From Amycolatopsis sp. 2-15 (GTDB taxonomy: Bacteria > Actinomycetota > Actinomycetes > Mycobacteriales > Pseudonocardiaceae), in contig NZ_CP127294.1 of NCBI RefSeq assembly GCF_030285625.1, forward strand, positions 9,208,001 to 9,272,000: a DNA stretch of 64,000 nucleotides, read 5' to 3'. The position numbers and the translations under genes were made by a program. Positions 1 through 10,479 of this stretch are shown here, piece by piece (within the stretch, counting starts at the first letter, position 1; every line of letters starts with the position of its first letter). The notes beneath the pieces are model-generated. The model saw nothing but the letters and a program-made list of their open reading frames with translations. It searched no databases and had not been told where the DNA came from.

Positions 1-1
1 G

Positions 2-577
2 CACTCGATGCGGATGGACCTCACCGTCACCGAGTACGCCACGTATGCGGATCTGGCGGAGTACGTCCACGGTTCGGCGTGCGTGATCGGGCTGCAGATG
101 CTGCCGGTGTTCGGCACCGTCGTTCCCTTGGCGGAAGCCGAACCCAGCGCCGCGGCGCTCGGGGAAGCGTTCCAGCTCACGAACTTCTTACGCGACATCG
201 GCGAAGACCTCGACCGCGGCCGGCTTTACCTGCCCACGGAAGAACTTTCAGCGTTCTGCGTGGACCGCGAACTGCTGGTGGAATCACGCCGGCGCGGGCT
301 GCCCGATCCGCGCGTGCGGCGCGCGCTGGCCGTCGCGGTGTCGCGCGCCCGCGCGGTGTACCGGCGGGCCGAAGCCGGGATTCCCTTGCTGCGTCCCGAA
401 TCCCGGCCCTGCGTGCGCACGGCGATCACGCTCTACGAAGGCATCCTCGACGAGATCGAGGCGCTGGACTACGACGTGCTCAACCGGCGCGCCGTCGTCG
501 GCAAGGGCCGCCGCCTGGCCGTGGCCCTGCCGCAGCTGCTCGCTGTGTGGGCCCGCGGCCGCGTGCGTAGGCTCTGA
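2..577 (+). CDS. crtB: Phytoene synthase (CrtB-like), 3' part
   Basis: C-terminal part of a squalene/phytoene synthase; the reading frame is open to the window edge, so the start lies upstream. Family enzymes condense two geranylgeranyl diphosphates to phytoene, the first committed step of carotenoid synthesis. The visible diagnostic stretch is [20 protein letters not shown], which holds the second Asp-rich Mg-diphosphate motif (DIGED) followed by the conserved RGRLYLP. The stop lies 3 bp before the next gene, so the two may be cotranscribed. The product could act on another isoprenoid (squalene, hydroxysqualene), but the motif context fits phytoene synthase best. Confidence 0.85.
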   Translation, partial: HSMRMDLTVTEYATYADLAEYVHGSACVIGLQMLPVFGTVVPLAEAEPSAAALGEAFQLTNFLRDIGEDLDRGRLYLPTEELSAFCVDRELLVESRRRGLPDPRVRRALAVAVSRARAVYRRAEAGIPLLRPESRPCVRTAITLYEGILDEIEALDYDVLNRRAVVGKGRRLAVALPQLLAVWARGRVRRL

Positions 578-580
578 GCC

Positions 581-1369
581 ATGACTTCCGCTTCGAACCG
601 GCGGCTGCGGATCGGGCTCCAGCTCCAGCCGCAGCACGCCGACTACGACACCATCCGCCGCACCGCCTCGGCGGCCGAGGACATCGGCGCCGACATCGTC
701 TTCAACTGGGACCACTTCTACCCGCTCTACGGCGACCCCGACGGCATGCACTTCGAGTGCTGGACCATGCTCGGCGCCTGGGCGGAGTCGACGTCCCGGG
801 TCGAGATCGGCGCGCTGGTCACGTGCAACAGCTACCGCAACCCGGAACTGCTCGCGGACATGGCCCGCACCGTCGATCACATCTCGGGCGGCCGGCTCAT
901 CCTCGGCATCGGCTCGGGCTGGTTCGAGAAGGACTACGACGAGTACGGCTACGAGTTCGGCACCGCCGGCGGCCGCCTCGACAACCTCGCCGAATCGCTG
1001 CCGCGCATCGAATCCCGCCTGGGCAAGCTGAACCCGGCGCCGACGCGCAAGATCCCCGTGCTCATCGGCGGTGGCGGCGAGAAGAAGACCCTCAAGCTCG
1101 TCGCGAAGCACGCCGACATCTGGCACGGTTTCGGCGACCCCGAGGTCGTCGAGCGCAAGGTGAAGATCCTCGACCAGCACTGCGCCGACCTCGGCCGCGA
1201 CCCGGGCGAGATCGAGCGCTCCTGCGGTGTGCAGGGCGACCCGGACGAGCTCGGCCCGAAGCTCGTGGAGCTGGGCGTGAGCACGTTCACCGTGGGTGTC
1301 GGCGGTCCCGACTACGACCTCACGGCCCTCAAGACCTGGGTCGCCTGGCGCGACAAGCAGAACGGCTGA
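581..1369 (+). CDS. LLM-class F420-dependent oxidoreductase
   Basis: A 262-residue luciferase-like (TIM-barrel) monooxygenase/reductase. The N-terminal strand RIGLQLQPQHADY, the WDHFYPL segment, and the central ISGGRLILGIGSGWFEKDY are typical of F420-dependent LLM enzymes; actinobacterial members usually use coenzyme F420 rather than FMN. The substrate cannot be read from the sequence. The ATG follows the phytoene synthase stop by 3 bp. Transcription probably ends at the strong hairpin just downstream, which also faces the convergent DNA-binding gene. Confidence 0.85.
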   Translation: MTSASNRRLRIGLQLQPQHADYDTIRRTASAAEDIGADIVFNWDHFYPLYGDPDGMHFECWTMLGAWAESTSRVEIGALVTCNSYRNPELLADMARTVDHISGGRLILGIGSGWFEKDYDEYGYEFGTAGGRLDNLAESLPRIESRLGKLNPAPTRKIPVLIGGGGEKKTLKLVAKHADIWHGFGDPEVVERKVKILDQHCADLGRDPGEIERSCGVQGDPDELGPKLVELGVSTFTVGVGGPDYDLTALKTWVAWRDKQNG

Positions 1370-1382
1370 CGCACGAAGTTCG

Positions 1383-1418
1383 CCGAAGGCCTCCTCGCAC
1401 GAGCGGGGAGGCCTTCGG
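1383..1418. terminator. Bidirectional hairpin terminator
   Basis: A 16-bp stem (one G-U pair) at 1383-1398 and 1403-1418 closes a 4-nt loop, ACGA. It lies between the convergent oxidoreductase and Rv2175c-like genes. There is no long T-tract, as is common in actinobacteria. The rest of the gap, about 1426-1510, shows nothing recognisable. Confidence 0.75.
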
Positions 1419-1510
1419 GCGTTTCCGGACAAGGGACGCGTGCCCGGTGGCAGGCCGCGTTCGGCTACCCCGCGTGGTCGTACCAGCGCGGAGCGAATCG
1501 GGCGAAAAGT

Positions 1511-1888
1511 CTAGAAAGCCATGGCTTGGGCGCGCCGCTTCACCTCGGTGCCGTGGCTCGTCCGCAGCGCGTTGACGGGGGTCATGCCCGGCAGCGTGTC
1601 GTCCGTCGCGAAGAGCCAGCGCAGCATCTCGGTGCGGCTGAACCCCGAGTCCGCGAGCACCGTGATGGTGCCCGCCAGGCCCTTGACCACTCCGTCTTTG
1701 ACGAAGAAATCGCTGGGCACATACAGATCGCCTTTGCGGCGCACGGCGATCAGGTGACCGTCGCGCAGCATCTGGCGCACTTTGTTGGACGAGATCCCGA
1801 GCACGGCCGCCACCTGGTTCAGGGGAAGGACGGTGACAGCGGAGTCGAGGACGTCATCGGCGACAGGAATCCCACTCACACGTGACAC
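1511..1888 (-). CDS. Rv2175c-like winged-HTH DNA-binding protein
   Basis: A 125-residue protein with an N-terminal helix-turn-helix (LPLNQVAAVLGISSNKVRQM, about residues 21-40), a short wing (RRKGDLYVPSDFF) and a C-terminal domain ending in VKRRAQAMAF. It resembles Mycobacterium tuberculosis Rv2175c, a DNA-binding substrate of the kinase PknL. The kinase gene is divergently placed 94 bp away here, which supports the assignment. Start is GTG; a second in-frame GTG lies three codons in. Its target genes are unknown. Confidence 0.8.
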   Translation of the reverse strand: MSRVSGIPVADDVLDSAVTVLPLNQVAAVLGISSNKVRQMLRDGHLIAVRRKGDLYVPSDFFVKDGVVKGLAGTITVLADSGFSRTEMLRWLFATDDTLPGMTPVNALRTSHGTEVKRRAQAMAF

Positions 1889-1968
1889 TGTGCCACATTC
1901 GACCGGTTTCCCGACTGGTACGCCCGGGTGACCCGCCTCCTCACCTCACCCACGCGGGCGTGGTTCCG

Positions 1969-1983
1969 TACGATAACCAGCCG
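1969..1983 (+). promoter_or_regulatory. Putative near-leaderless pknL promoter
   Basis: A TACGAT hexamer (TANNNT type, 1969-1974) lies 8 bp before the GTG of pknL, so transcription would begin at or within two bases of the start codon. No convincing -35 or Shine-Dalgarno sequence is seen. Leaderless transcripts are common in actinobacteria; this call is inferred from spacing only. Confidence 0.4.
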
Positions 1984-4037
1984 TGACACGCACGCACCCC
2001 AGCCTCGTCGGCACGCTGCTCGAACGCCGCTACCGCGTGGACAGGCTGCTCGCCCGGGGCGGGATGTCGTCGGTCTACCGGGGCATGGACACCCGGCTGG
2101 ACCGGGCGGTCGCGATCAAGATCATGGATCCCCGCTTCGCCGACGACCGCTCGTTCGTGGACCGTTTCGTGCGCGAAGCGCGCTCGGCCGCCCAGCTGCA
2201 TCACCCGAACGTGGTGGCCGTGCACGACCAGGGCTTCGACGTCCCGCCCGGCGAGGACGCGGGGCTCGCGTTCCTCGTGATGGAGCTCGTGGACGGCGGC
2301 ACGCTGCGCGACCTGCTGTCCGAACAGGGCAAGCTCGACGTCGCCCTCGCGCTGAGCATCGCCGAGCCCGTGCTGTCGGCCCTCGCCGCCGCGCACGCCG
2401 CCGGCCTGGTGCACCGCGACGTGAAGCCCGAGAACGTGCTCATCGGCCGAAGCAGCGGCGCCCTGTCGGGCGGTGTGGTGAAGGTCGGCGACTTCGGCCT
2501 GGTGCGCGCGGTCGCCAGCGCGGGCACCACGAGCTCGAGCGTCATCCTCGGCACCGTCGCCTACCTCTCGCCCGAGCAGGTCACCACGGGCGTCACCGGG
2601 GCCCGCGGCGACGTGTACTCGGCTGGGATCCTGCTCTACGAGATGCTCACCGGCCAGACGCCCTACACCGGCGACACGGCCTTGTCGGTCGCCTACCGGC
2701 ATGTGAACGACGACGTGCCGCGCCCCAGCGAGCAGCGGCCGGACCTGCCGCCCGCACTCGACGACCTCATCCTGCGCGCCACCCGCCGCGACCCCGAACT
2801 GCGCCCGGCCGACGCCGGCGTGTTCCTGGCCGAGCTGCAGGCCGTGCGCGCGGAGCTGGGCCTGCCGATCGTGCCGGTGCCCGTGCCCCCGCCGCCGGAC
2901 GGTGACCGCATGTCCGACACCGAGCGCACCATGCCGCGCATCCCGGTGACCGAGCAGACGATGCCCGTCTCCGGTCCGCAAGGCACGCGGGCGCTGACCC
3001 GGGCCGTCCCGGTCGGGCCGCCGCCGTCGCCGCCCGCGGGCCAGCCGATGCCGACGCAGCAGGTCGCGGTGCCCCCGCCGGCCACGCCGCCTCCGCCGCG
3101 CCGCCCGCGGCCGCCGGCCGACGAGCCGAAGCCGCGAGACCGGCGCAAGATGTTCGCCCTGATCGCGGTGGGCGTGCTGGTGCTGGGCGGACTGATCGGC
3201 GCGTTCGCGTTCATCCTCAGCGAGTCGGCGCCCACGACGTCGGCCGTGCCGAAGCTCGTGGGCCTGACGCAGGCCGAGGCCGGCGACAAGCTGCGCGCGG
3301 CGAACCTGACCCCGCAGTACAGCCAGGAGTTCAGCAACACCGTGCCGGCCAACACCGTGGTCAAGGTGACGCCGGCCGAGGGCACGCAGCTGGAGAAGGA
3401 CGCGAACGTCTCCGTCGTCGTGTCCAAGGGCAAGCCGGTGGTGCCGAACATCCAGGTCGGCGCTTCGCTCGCCGACGCGACGAAGGCGATCCAGGGCCAG
3501 CAGCTCACCGTCGCGCAAGGCACGCCGGCGTTCAGCGACACCGCACCGCAGGGCACCGTCGTGAGCGTGAGCCCCGCGGCCGGCACGCCGGTGAACATCG
3601 GCGGCCAGGTCACCGTGGTCCTGTCGAAGGGCCCGGAACCGCTCCCGCCGGTGCCCGACGTCACGGGCCGGCCGAAGGACGAGGCGTTCCAGCTGCTGCA
3701 GCAGGCCGGGTTCCAGCCGGTGGACGGCGGCGAGGAGTTCTCGCAGACGATCCCGGCCGGCGGCGTCACCCGCACGGACCCGCCGGCGAACTCGCCGGGC
3801 AGCAAGCAGGTGAAGGTCTTCGTCTCCAACGCCGTGCAGGTGCCCGACGTGCGGTTCAAGCAGTTCGACGAGGCCGAGCAGATCCTCAAGCAGGCCGGGC
3901 TCGACGTCGACAAGCAGGGCGGCGGCGGGGGCCGTGGGCACGGTGGCGGCTTCAACTTCGTCTTCCAGCAGGATCCGCAACCGGGTTCGCTGGTGCCGAA
4001 GGGCACCAAGGTGAAGATCCGGGGCTTCGGCGGATGA
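1983..4037 (+). CDS. pknL: Membrane Ser/Thr protein kinase with four PASTA domains
   Basis: 684 residues. The Hanks kinase domain spans about 14-290: Gly-rich loop 22-34, Lys46, Glu65, HRDVKPEN with catalytic Asp146, DFG at 170-172 and the SPEQ variant of APE at 196-199. A Pro-rich linker (295-385) leads to one membrane helix (about 390-412) and four extracellular PASTA repeats (about 421-484, 486-551, 556-617, 618-681). The last PASTA carries a Gly-rich insert, GGGGGRGHGGG. PASTA domains bind muropeptides or lipid II in related kinases. M. tuberculosis PknL lacks them, whereas corynebacterial PknL has them. The pknL name rests on the divergent Rv2175c-like partner and nearby aroG; a PknB-type role is possible. 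The stop overlaps the next gene by ATGA. Confidence 0.88.
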   Translation: MTRTHPSLVGTLLERRYRVDRLLARGGMSSVYRGMDTRLDRAVAIKIMDPRFADDRSFVDRFVREARSAAQLHHPNVVAVHDQGFDVPPGEDAGLAFLVMELVDGGTLRDLLSEQGKLDVALALSIAEPVLSALAAAHAAGLVHRDVKPENVLIGRSSGALSGGVVKVGDFGLVRAVASAGTTSSSVILGTVAYLSPEQVTTGVTGARGDVYSAGILLYEMLTGQTPYTGDTALSVAYRHVNDDVPRPSEQRPDLPPALDDLILRATRRDPELRPADAGVFLAELQAVRAELGLPIVPVPVPPPPDGDRMSDTERTMPRIPVTEQTMPVSGPQGTRALTRAVPVGPPPSPPAGQPMPTQQVAVPPPATPPPPRRPRPPADEPKPRDRRKMFALIAVGVLVLGGLIGAFAFILSESAPTTSAVPKLVGLTQAEAGDKLRAANLTPQYSQEFSNTVPANTVVKVTPAEGTQLEKDANVSVVVSKGKPVVPNIQVGASLADATKAIQGQQLTVAQGTPAFSDTAPQGTVVSVSPAAGTPVNIGGQVTVVLSKGPEPLPPVPDVTGRPKDEAFQLLQQAGFQPVDGGEEFSQTIPAGGVTRTDPPANSPGSKQVKVFVSNAVQVPDVRFKQFDEAEQILKQAGLDVDKQGGGGGRGHGGGFNFVFQQDPQPGSLVPKGTKVKIRGFGG

Positions 4038-4243
4038 TCGGCAATCGAGGCCGCGTCACGGGCGCCGTCGGCCCCGGCTTGATCGGTGAGGTGCTGCTCA
4101 GCGTCCGCGGTGGCACTGAGGCCTTCTACGCCTACGCGGCCGACCCCGAGATGAGCTTCCCGTCCGGCACGCAGGTCCTTGTGGTGGATTTCGAACCCCC
4201 GCGCACGGTTTACGTCGAACGGTGGCAACCGCTGAAGCCTTAG
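4034..4243 (+). CDS. Small NfeD-like (OB-fold) protein
   Basis: A 69-residue beta-rich protein (GRVTGAVGPGLIGEVLLSVRG...VLVVDFEPPRTVYVERW) with the pattern of the OB-fold found in NfeD/YuaF partners of flotillins. It has no membrane segment of its own. Its start overlaps the kinase stop (ATGA) and a flotillin gene follows at once, so translation of all three is probably coupled. The NfeD link rests on fold pattern plus neighbour and should be tested by structure prediction. An alternative is an unrelated small regulatory protein. Confidence 0.6.
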   Translation: MIGNRGRVTGAVGPGLIGEVLLSVRGGTEAFYAYAADPEMSFPSGTQVLVVDFEPPRTVYVERWQPLKP

Positions 4244-4290
4244 CGGCGTCGAAGAGCTACCAACAACCGAAAATCGGGCTGCGAGGAGTT

Positions 4291-5793
4291 ATGGAAATCT
4301 GGCTCATCGTCGTGATCGCGGTCGTCGCCGTGATCGTGCTGTTCGGGCTGCTGCGGATCCTGTACAAGGTCGCGGAGCCGAACGAAGCGCTCATCATCTC
4401 CGGGTGGGGGATCCGGGTGGAGCGCACCGAGACCGCCGACAGCCTCGGGTTCAAGATCGTGACCGGCCGGGGCGTCAACGTGATCCCCGGCTTCCAGACC
4501 GCGCGGCGGCTCTCGCTGGACACGCGCGGCGTCAACCTGCAGGTTTCGTGCGTGACCAAGCAAGGCCTGCCCGTGACCGTGCGCGCGGTGGTGATCTACA
4601 AGGTGGGCGACGACTACGCCTCCATCGCCAACGCCGCCCGCCGCTTCCTCGACCAGCAGAAGGGCATGAACGACACCATTCACGAGCTGTTCTCGGGCCA
4701 CCTGCGCTCGATCGTGGGCGGGCTGACCATCGAGGAGATGATCCACAACCGCGACGCGCTGACCGGGGAGGTCCGCCAGTCGTCGGCGACGGAGATGATC
4801 AAGCTGGGGCTGATCGTCGACTCGCTGCAAATCCAGGAGATCGACGACGAGTCGGGCTACATCCTCAACCTCGGCAAGCCGCACGCCGCGGCCATCGCCG
4901 CTTCGGCCCGCATCGCCGAGGCGCAGCGCGACCAGGAGGCCACGCAGGCCGAGCAGGTGGCCGCCGCGCAGAAGGCGGGCGCGATGCGGGAGAGCCAGAT
5001 CAAGCAGGCGGGCTACCAGGCCGAGGTCGACCAGGCCAAGGCGAAGGCGAGCCAGTCGGGCCCGCTGGCCGAGGCGACGGCGCGGCAGGAAGTCGTGGTC
5101 CAGGAGACGCGGGCGGCCGAGCTGGAGGCCGCATTGGCCGAGCAGCGGCTGCAGTCGCAGGTCCGCAAGCCGGCCGACGCGAAGGCGTACGAGACCCGCA
5201 CGACGGCCGACGCCGACCGCGACGCCCAGATCGCCCGCGCGCAGGCCGAGGCCAAGGAGACCGAGCTGCGAGCCGCGGCCGACGCGACGCGCGTGAAGAC
5301 GGCCGCCGACGCGGAGGCGCAGGCCACGAAGGCCCGGGCCGAGGCGTCGGCGGGGGCCACGCGCGCCACCGGTGAAGCCGAGGCGGCGGCCGCCCAGGCT
5401 CGCGGTCTGGCGGAGGCCGAAGCCGCGAAGGCCCAGGGTCTCGCCGAGGCGGAGTCGGCTCGGGCTCGCGGTTTGGCGGAGGCCGAGTCGATCAAGGCGC
5501 GAGCGGCGGCACTGGCGGAGAACCAGGAAGCTGTGGTAGCACAGCAGCTGGCCGAACGTTGGCCGGAAATCGTCGAGGCCGGCGCGAAGGCGTTCGGTAA
5601 CGTCGACCACATGGTGGTCCTGAACGGCGCGGACGGGATGTCGGACATGTTCACCAAGGCGTTGTCGCTCGGCGGTACGGGCCTCGGCCTGGCCCGCCAG
5701 CTGATGGACGCCATGGGCAGCCCCTCGAAGCCGTCGGGTGGCACTGGTGCGGAGCAGGCGCTGTCGAACGGCGACCTCTCCCCGCGCGAGTAG
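4291..5793 (+). CDS. floT: Flotillin/SPFH-domain membrane protein
   Basis: About 500 residues: one N-terminal membrane helix (EIWLIVVIAVVAVIVLFGLL), an SPFH/band-7 domain (about 30-220), then a long Ala/Glu-rich coiled coil with imperfect repeats of the AEAESARARGLAEAESIKA type, and a C-terminal tail. Flotillins scaffold membrane microdomains and assemble signalling proteins. The ATG at 4291 was chosen because GAGGAG precedes it and the hydrophobic helix begins directly; an in-frame ATG at 4222 would overlap the previous gene and add 23 polar residues. It lies in a tight run with the PASTA kinase, suggesting kinase-microdomain cooperation. Confidence 0.85.
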   Translation: MEIWLIVVIAVVAVIVLFGLLRILYKVAEPNEALIISGWGIRVERTETADSLGFKIVTGRGVNVIPGFQTARRLSLDTRGVNLQVSCVTKQGLPVTVRAVVIYKVGDDYASIANAARRFLDQQKGMNDTIHELFSGHLRSIVGGLTIEEMIHNRDALTGEVRQSSATEMIKLGLIVDSLQIQEIDDESGYILNLGKPHAAAIAASARIAEAQRDQEATQAEQVAAAQKAGAMRESQIKQAGYQAEVDQAKAKASQSGPLAEATARQEVVVQETRAAELEAALAEQRLQSQVRKPADAKAYETRTTADADRDAQIARAQAEAKETELRAAADATRVKTAADAEAQATKARAEASAGATRATGEAEAAAAQARGLAEAEAAKAQGLAEAESARARGLAEAESIKARAAALAENQEAVVAQQLAERWPEIVEAGAKAFGNVDHMVVLNGADGMSDMFTKALSLGGTGLGLARQLMDAMGSPSKPSGGTGAEQALSNGDLSPRE

Positions 5794-5796
5794 CCC

Positions 5797-7467
5797 ATGA
5801 GCTTCTTCACGGACGGTCCTCGTGAACGCCCCCTGTTCCCCGTGCGGGAGCAGGAGCTGTTCGGCTACGAGGGCCGTCCGTGGATGGGCCCGCCGAACGA
5901 CCACATCGTCCCGACGCTCCTGCCGTGGGCGCGGCCGCTCGGCCGTTCCGAACGCACGATCGTCGCCCTGCGCGGCATCGAGGTCTGGCCGTCGGCGCTT
6001 ACTTTGCGGCTGGCCGTGTACTCGCGCGACAGCCTGCAGGAGGGCCGCAGCGGCTCGCTCATCGACCACCGGCGGATCCCGGACTACAACGCGCTGCTCG
6101 TCGGCGTGCTGTACCCGGACGGGCGCCGGGCCAGCTCGGAGTCCCTCTCGGTGCCGTCGGCTTCCGAGCCGGCCCAGCCGATCCTGCGCGCCGTGGGCGG
6201 CGGCGGGACACAGTTCCACCTGGACCACCAGATCTTCGTGTGGCCGCTGCCGGGCAACGGGCCGTTCACGCTCGTGGTCCAGTGGCTCGACCGCGACATC
6301 GAGGAAACGCACACGGAACTCGACGGCGCGGCGATTCGGGCCGCCGCGGTGGAGGCCGGGGAGTTGTGGCCGGGGCTGCCGAAGCGGCCGGGTAACGGGG
6401 TGGCACTGCGGCATGTGAGGGTCGCGGGTTCTGGTGTGGCGTCGACTTCGACTTCGACAGCTTCAGCGGCTTCCGGGGCTTCAGCGACTTCCGGGGCTGA
6501 CGGCGCGCTGCCGGTGCGAAGCCCGGAGTCCGCTGGGCCGCTTCCCCGCCGCGACGCTGCCGACAGCGCCGCACCCGGCGAGCCGTTTCCCCACCGCACC
6601 GCCCTCGGCGCTGCCGAAGACCGCGCGGCAGAACCACCCCGCAACCCCGGCGGCGCAGCACCACTCCCAGGCCCCAACGCCGCGAGCACCACGGAGAACA
6701 GCGACTCCCAGAACACCACGCAGCCAGTGACCCCACCCGGCGAGGCCTTTCCCCACCGCACCGCCCTCGGCGCTGCCGAAGACCATGCGGCAGAACCACC
6801 CCGCAATCCCGGCGGCGCAGCACCACTCCCAGGCCCCAACGCCACCGGCACCACCGAGAACAACAGCTCCGACAACGCCGCCCAGCCGGTGACCGCACCC
6901 GGTGAGCTTCAGCCGGAACGGTCCCCCTCGGTGCTGCTCCCGCGCTTGGCCGGCGGGGCCTCGCTGCTCCCCCGCCGCAACGTCGCGCTCGGCCCCGAGC
7001 GGCCGATGCCGCGCCCACCCGGCACTGCCGGCCCCCTTCCTCGGCGCACCCCCACCAGCCGTTCCGGCAACGCGCCCCTCGCACAACCGCCGGCGGGTCT
7101 CGCGGGGCTGGCGGCCGAGCCCGTGCCACCGGAGTCGCCGGCCGAGCCCGTGGAGTCGCCACAGAACAACACCGACAGCCCGACAGTCGCGCTGCCCGTG
7201 TCCGGAGCAGCCGATGCAGTGCAGCGGTCCTCCGAACCGGCACCGCGGCCCGAGCGCAACGTCGACACCGGCGACAGCCCCACGGTCGCGTTGCCCACAC
7301 CCGCAGCGGCGGGTCCGTCGTCGCAGACCTCCGAGCCGCCGCGCTCGCCGGCGCCGCTCCCCCAGCCCTCGCGGCCGTTGCCGCAGCCGTCGAGGTCGGT
7401 GAAGGACGTGCCGCAGAAGCCGGGGCGGGGTGGCCGGGCGTGGAGGTGGCGTGACCCGGGTGAGTGA
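5797..7467 (+). CDS. Unrecognised protein with folded N-terminus and Pro/Ala-rich repetitive tail
   Basis: 556 residues starting 3 bp after the flotillin stop. I do not recognise the family. Residues 1-205 look folded (ERPLFPVREQELFGYEGRPW, later FHLDHQIFVWPLPGNGPFTL, and LVVQWLDRDIEETHTELD). From about 210 the chain is low-complexity, rich in Pro, Ala, Ser and Glu, with two near-identical 32-residue blocks containing FPHRTALGAAED and two copies of DSPTVALP. There is no signal peptide or membrane helix, so it is probably cytoplasmic. Its position at the end of the kinase-NfeD-flotillin run makes it a candidate phosphoacceptor or scaffold client; that is inference. Confidence 0.7.
   Translation: MSFFTDGPRERPLFPVREQELFGYEGRPWMGPPNDHIVPTLLPWARPLGRSERTIVALRGIEVWPSALTLRLAVYSRDSLQEGRSGSLIDHRRIPDYNALLVGVLYPDGRRASSESLSVPSASEPAQPILRAVGGGGTQFHLDHQIFVWPLPGNGPFTLVVQWLDRDIEETHTELDGAAIRAAAVEAGELWPGLPKRPGNGVALRHVRVAGSGVASTSTSTASAASGASATSGADGALPVRSPESAGPLPRRDAADSAAPGEPFPHRTALGAAEDRAAEPPRNPGGAAPLPGPNAASTTENSDSQNTTQPVTPPGEAFPHRTALGAAEDHAAEPPRNPGGAAPLPGPNATGTTENNSSDNAAQPVTAPGELQPERSPSVLLPRLAGGASLLPRRNVALGPERPMPRPPGTAGPLPRRTPTSRSGNAPLAQPPAGLAGLAAEPVPPESPAEPVESPQNNTDSPTVALPVSGAADAVQRSSEPAPRPERNVDTGDSPTVALPTPAAAGPSSQTSEPPRSPAPLPQPSRPLPQPSRSVKDVPQKPGRGGRAWRWRDPGE
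6586..6843 (+). repeat. In-gene 96-bp direct repeat, period 162 bp
   Basis: Two 96-bp copies (6586-6681 and 6748-6843) differ at only a few positions and encode the same FPHRTALGAAED...PLPGPNA block. The 66-bp spacer is less conserved. The spacing keeps frame, pointing to a recent in-frame tandem duplication in the disordered tail. Confidence 0.85.
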
Positions 7468-7577
7468 AACCGCGGGTCGTTAGCGCCGGCGAAACACAGT
7501 AACCACCCTCCCGTCATGTCAAGGTGGTGTCGTGGGGCGCATCCCACCCCTGCCCCCGCCGCACGAGGACGGTCGCG

Positions 7578-8902
7578 ATGGTTCGCACCCCGCTCAGCCC
7601 GCTCGACGTCGCGTTCCTGTGTCTGGAAAGCGAAACCGCGCCGATGCACATGGGTGCGGTACTGGTGTTCACCTCTCGCGGGCGAGCCGATGGCGCGGAG
7701 CTCACGGCGCTGCTGGCCGAACGCGCGGAGAAAATGCCGCAGCTGCGCCGAAAAATGCGGACCGAGCTGTTTCCACCCGGTTCCGCGACGTGGTCGGATG
7801 ATCCGGATTTCGTTGCGGTGCACCACATCCACCACCACGAGCTGAGCACGCTGTACGACCCCGACCCGCTCGCGGACTTCGCCGCGCGGTGGATCGCCGA
7901 GCCGCTCGACACAGGCCGTCCGTTGTGGGACCTGACGGTGGTGACCGGGCTGCCTCAGGGTGATTTCGCCGTGTTGCTCAAGCTGCACCACGCCCTCACC
8001 GACGGCGAAGGCGCCTACGCGGTGACTGTCGGCCTGCTCGACGGCCTGGCCGTCGCGGATCGCACCCTCGCCCGAGCGTCCGGGCCGGCGCCGATCCCGC
8101 GGCCGCGTTCGGCGCTGCACAGCGTGAAGAACAGTGTGAAGGACAGCCTCGCGCACGCCGGGGAGACGGCCGGGATCGCCACGTCGCTCGTCCGCGCCGC
8201 GCGGCCGCCGCTTTCGCCGGTGTCGGCGCCCGCGTCGGCCGAGCGTCGGCTGGGGTTCGTACGGCTGCCCACCGCCGACCTCCGCCGCATCCGCCGCGCG
8301 CACGGCGGCACGAGCAACGACGTCGTGCTCGCCGTACTGGCCGGCGCGCTACGGGAGTGGCTGGTCAACCGCGGAAAACGCGCCGACGGGCGCACGCTGC
8401 GGGCGCTGATCCCGGTGAGCGTGCGCGGACGCGCGAACGCCCAGCTCGGCGGTAACAAACTGTCCGGTTACTTGTGTCACCTGCCCATCGGCGAGGACGA
8501 CCCCGTGGAGCGCCTGCACGTGGTGCGCCGCGCGATGACGCGTAACAAGGCCGCCGGCCCGGCCCGGGCGCCGGCGCGTTCCCGCTGCTGGCCGACCGCG
8601 TGCCCACGATGCTGCACCGCGTCGGCACGAAAACAGCCGGGCTGGCCGCGCCGCTGCTGTTCGACTTGGTCGTGACCACCGTGCCCCTGCCGCCCGCCCG
8701 CCTCACCCTCGCGGGCGCGCCGCTGGCGCAGGTGTACCCCTTCGTGCCGCTCGCCCCGCGCCACGCCGTGGGCATCGCCGTCGCGACCTACCGCGACGGC
8801 GTCCACATCGGACTCCAGGCGAACGCCGAGGCCGTGCCCGACCTCGGCGGCCTGCGCGACGCGGTGCTGAAGTCGACCGCGGCGCTGCTGAACACCGTGT
8901 AG
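7578..8902 (+). pseudogene. WS/DGAT-type acyltransferase, frameshifted
   Basis: Wax ester synthase/diacylglycerol acyltransferase family. The N-terminal frame starts VRTPLSPLDVAFLCLESET and carries the catalytic HHxxxDG as LHHALTDG; later RANAQLGGNKLSGYL is typical. Near 8555-8578 the frame breaks: the first frame runs out of homology at MTRNKAAG, while the -1 frame continues with AFPLLADRVPTMLHRVG and the usual C-terminus to the stop at 8902. Adding one G to the G-run near 8567 would restore one protein of about 441 residues. GAGGA precedes the ATG at 7578. This is either a real inactivating deletion or a sequence error. Confidence 0.8.
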
Positions 8903-8906
8903 GAAC

Positions 8907-10412
<1,506 letters not shown>

Positions 10413-10438
10413 TCACGTTTCGCTCACCGCCGAGGGCG

Positions 10439-10474
10439 GGCTCCGGGAGAACGCGAATCCGTCCTCCCGGAGCC
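10439..10474 (-). terminator. Hairpin after the secreted propeller protein
   Basis: Arms 10439-10449 and 10464-10474 pair over 11 bp, with one further pair beyond a mismatch, 6 bp past the stop of the minus-strand gene at 10480. The remainder of the 181-bp gap to aroG shows nothing else clear. Confidence 0.6.
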
Positions 10475-10479
10475 GGGCC

